Virus record (IMG/VR): IMGVR_UViG_3300047678_000346
Location: 1 to 39,631 of that record
From: a virus
Length of the DNA: 39,631 bases
Strand: one strand, 5' to 3'
The notes under the pieces are model-generated. The model saw nothing but the letters and a program-made list of their open reading frames with translations, was not told the DNA's origin and did no database searches. Shown in pieces: positions 38,659 through 39,631 of this stretch. The first letter of the stretch is position 1. The number at the start of each line of letters is the position of its first letter. The position numbers and the translations under genes are program-made.

Positions 38659-38891
38659 GTTTCTCTGCGCCTGCGTCGGGGCGATGCCGACACCCCGCCC
38701 GCTGCCCGCCAACGCGCGGCTGGTGTTTCTCTGCGCCTGCGTCGGGGCGATGCCGACACCTCCCGGCGACCCGGCGACCTCCGAATTCTGTTTCTCTGCG
38801 CCTGCGTCGGGGCGACGCCGACACCCTGCCGGCCGGCAGGCTGACTGGACTGTGGGTTTCTCTGCGCCTGCGTCGGGGCGATGCCGACACC
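38659..38891 (+). CRISPR. CRISPR array: four 36-bp repeats, three spacers (30, 29, 30 bp)
   Basis: Repeats at 38659-38694, 38725-38760, 38790-38825 and 38856-38891. All are identical except for one T-to-C change at repeat position 27 in the third. The repeat starts GTTTCTCTGCGCC and ends in a stem-loop, GTCGG (17-21) pairing with CCGAC (29-33), followed by ACC; the variant base is in the loop. A 3' stem directly before the spacer, on the strand of the effector gene, fits type V crRNA handles. Spacers: 38695-38724 (identical to 37965-37994), 38761-38789 and 38826-38855 (no match in the window). No separate promoter is seen, so co-transcription with the effector gene is likely. No anti-repeat for a tracrRNA was found. 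Confidence 0.95.
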
Positions 38892-38934
38892 TGCGCCGGT
38901 TCTCGGTGCCACCGCGCGCGAGGGACGGCACATC

Positions 38935-39375
38935 ATGATATCTGACCGTCCCCGCTGGGCCGACCATTGGCCCCAGCTCGCCCGCGTCGCAGCGCGCGCG
39001 GCCCAGGCGCGCGAAGGCCGCGAGGATTATTCCGCGTGGCGCGCGATCGCGGCCGACTGGCAGTTCGTCATCAGTCATCGTCGCCCCGACGCGCCGGCCA
39101 TCCCTGCAGAGGCCCGCATCGCGGCGATCGCAAGCGCCGTGACACGCGCGCGCGCCGCGCTCGCCAAGGCAGGCGTCGACTATGGGTCCCTCCAGACCAC
39201 CGGCCGCGATGCGCTTGAGGGCGCGATCGGCCTCATGGTGATCAAGGTCGAGGCACTCGACACACTGCTCTGGCACGAACGCCAGATCCGCTTCGGGCGG
39301 CCGATGGTGCTGTTCCTCAGTCACATCAACATCATGCTCGGTGCCAGGTCGGCAGAACAGCGCGAGGCCGCGTGA
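38935..39375 (+). CDS. Hypothetical helical protein after the CRISPR array
   Basis: 146 aa from ATG 38935, with AGGGA upstream; an in-frame ATG at 38881 lies inside the last CRISPR repeat and is rejected. Mostly helical (WPQLARVAARAAQAREGREDYSAWRAIAADW, TRARAALAKAGVDYGSL). It has no cysteine or membrane segment and no recognised family. It starts 43 bp after the last repeat and is coupled to the next gene (TGATG), so it belongs to the transcript running into the integrase. Confidence 0.68.
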   Translation: MISDRPRWADHWPQLARVAARAAQAREGREDYSAWRAIAADWQFVISHRRPDAPAIPAEARIAAIASAVTRARAALAKAGVDYGSLQTTGRDALEGAIGLMVIKVEALDTLLWHERQIRFGRPMVLFLSHINIMLGARSAEQREAA

Positions 39376-39563
39376 TGGCCGCACACGCTGCCCGCTACGC
39401 CACCAAGGCCAAGATCGAACATGCCGTCGCCGCCGCGCGTGCCTGCGGTCTTGATCCCGCCGGGATCGAGATCACGCCCGACGGCGCGATCCGGGTTGTC
39501 GAGGCGCGCGCGAGCCCCCAGCCTGCGCGATCGGATTTCGACCGATTCGAGGCAGAGCTTTAA
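39375..39563 (+). CDS. Small protein directly before the integrase
   Basis: 62 aa. The ATG at 39375 overlaps the preceding stop by one base, and its own stop overlaps the integrase ATG at 39563. The sequence KAKIEHAVAAARACGLDPAGIEITPDGAIRVVEAR is a helix-then-beta pattern common for small genes coupled to integrases in sphingomonad prophages. An excisionase-like or integrase-partner role is possible, but it lacks a clear HTH. Confidence 0.65.
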   Translation: MAAHAARYATKAKIEHAVAAARACGLDPAGIEITPDGAIRVVEARASPQPARSDFDRFEAEL

Positions 39564-39631
39564 TGGCCATCCAGTTTATCAGGAGCGCGCGTCGGGGGAA
39601 GCCGATCACCTGGTATGTCTATGCGTTCAAG
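39563..39631 (+). CDS. int: Integrase N-terminus (partial, continues at position 1 if the genome is circular)
   Basis: 23 codons to the window end: MAIQFIRSARRGKPITWYVY then AFK. Basic starts with RxGKPxxWYVYA are typical for tyrosine integrases of this group. There are exactly 69 bases, so joining to position 1 keeps the frame of the integrase part there. A few residues (often Gly-Gly-Pro in similar proteins, from memory) seem missing at the join, so a short gap or trimming is possible. Confidence 0.8.
   Translation, partial: MAIQFIRSARRGKPITWYVYAFK

Noticed and set aside
38543-38938. Several open frames on both strands across the array (for example Arg-rich peptides with MSASPRRRRRET on the minus strand)
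   Set aside because: Repeat plus spacer is 66 bp in two of the three units, a multiple of three, so frames stay open through the repeats. They are artefacts of the CRISPR array, not genes.

Overview
The window looks like the essentially complete 39.6 kb genome of a temperate siphophage of a sphingomonad-type alphaproteobacterium (high GC, tail genes resembling the gene-transfer-agent type, an HTH repressor of a kind seen in sphingomonads). It appears to be written as a circle opened inside the integrase gene. The last 23 codons (39563-39631) begin an integrase, and position 1 continues one in the same frame with no stop. A 46-bp copy of the 3' part of a tRNA-Gly(UCC) gene (1085-1130), flanked by three GAGCAAAAC arm-type repeats, sits just after the integrase stop and is probably attP. 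The host assignment is inference from style and composition.

Layout. (1) 1-1270: integrase catalytic part, attP and integrase arm sites. (2) 1298-3822: an ISXO2-like (IS1595-type) transposon with 25-bp terminal inverted repeats and an 8-bp target duplication. It carries a DNA methyltransferase and what looks like a restriction-enzyme remnant, and it is inserted in a fragment identical to part of its own cargo. (3) 4002-5339: three plus-strand accessory genes. (4) 27474 down to 5349, minus strand: the late operon. In transcription order it holds HNH nuclease, terminase small and large subunits, portal, prohead protease, capsid, connector and closure genes, tail tube, tail chaperones, tape measure, tail tip, tail spike, endolysin, holin and overlapping spanins. 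Nearly all genes join by ATGA overlaps. (5) 36168 down to 27631, minus strand: the early operon. It holds a Cro-like protein, a CII-like protein, unknown genes, a ParB-like protein, primase, a GapR-like protein and a P4-type helicase. An inverted 21-bp repeat pair lies downstream of the helicase. The operon ends in an intrinsic terminator. (6) 36263 to the end, plus strand: the lysogeny side, with an HTH repressor, two small membrane proteins, a miniature Cas12/TnpB-like protein, a CRISPR array, two small genes and the integrase N-terminus.

The standout is the miniature CRISPR system at 37166-38891. A 422-aa protein with a TnpB/Cas12-like N-terminus and a RuvC-like C-terminus is followed 15 bp later by four 36-bp repeats and three 29-30-bp spacers, with no adaptation genes. 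By eye, two of the three RuvC acidic positions are changed (D255, Q347, E404) and the zinc ribbon is missing, so a binding-only effector is plausible. Spacer 1 is identical over all 30 bases to a stretch of the effector's own gene (37965-37994), and the identity stops exactly at both spacer edges. The crRNA has the mRNA sense, so it would pair with the template strand, as expected for an autorepression loop or for attack on related phages with the same gene.

The promoter in front of this module is a near copy of the early lytic (cro) promoter. It has the same -35, the same GTTTC-N7-GAAAC operator inside the spacer, and the same -10. The same operator occurs three times in the repressor/cro intergenic region and twice before the cas module. 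This suggests that the phage's lysis/lysogeny switch also controls its CRISPR module.
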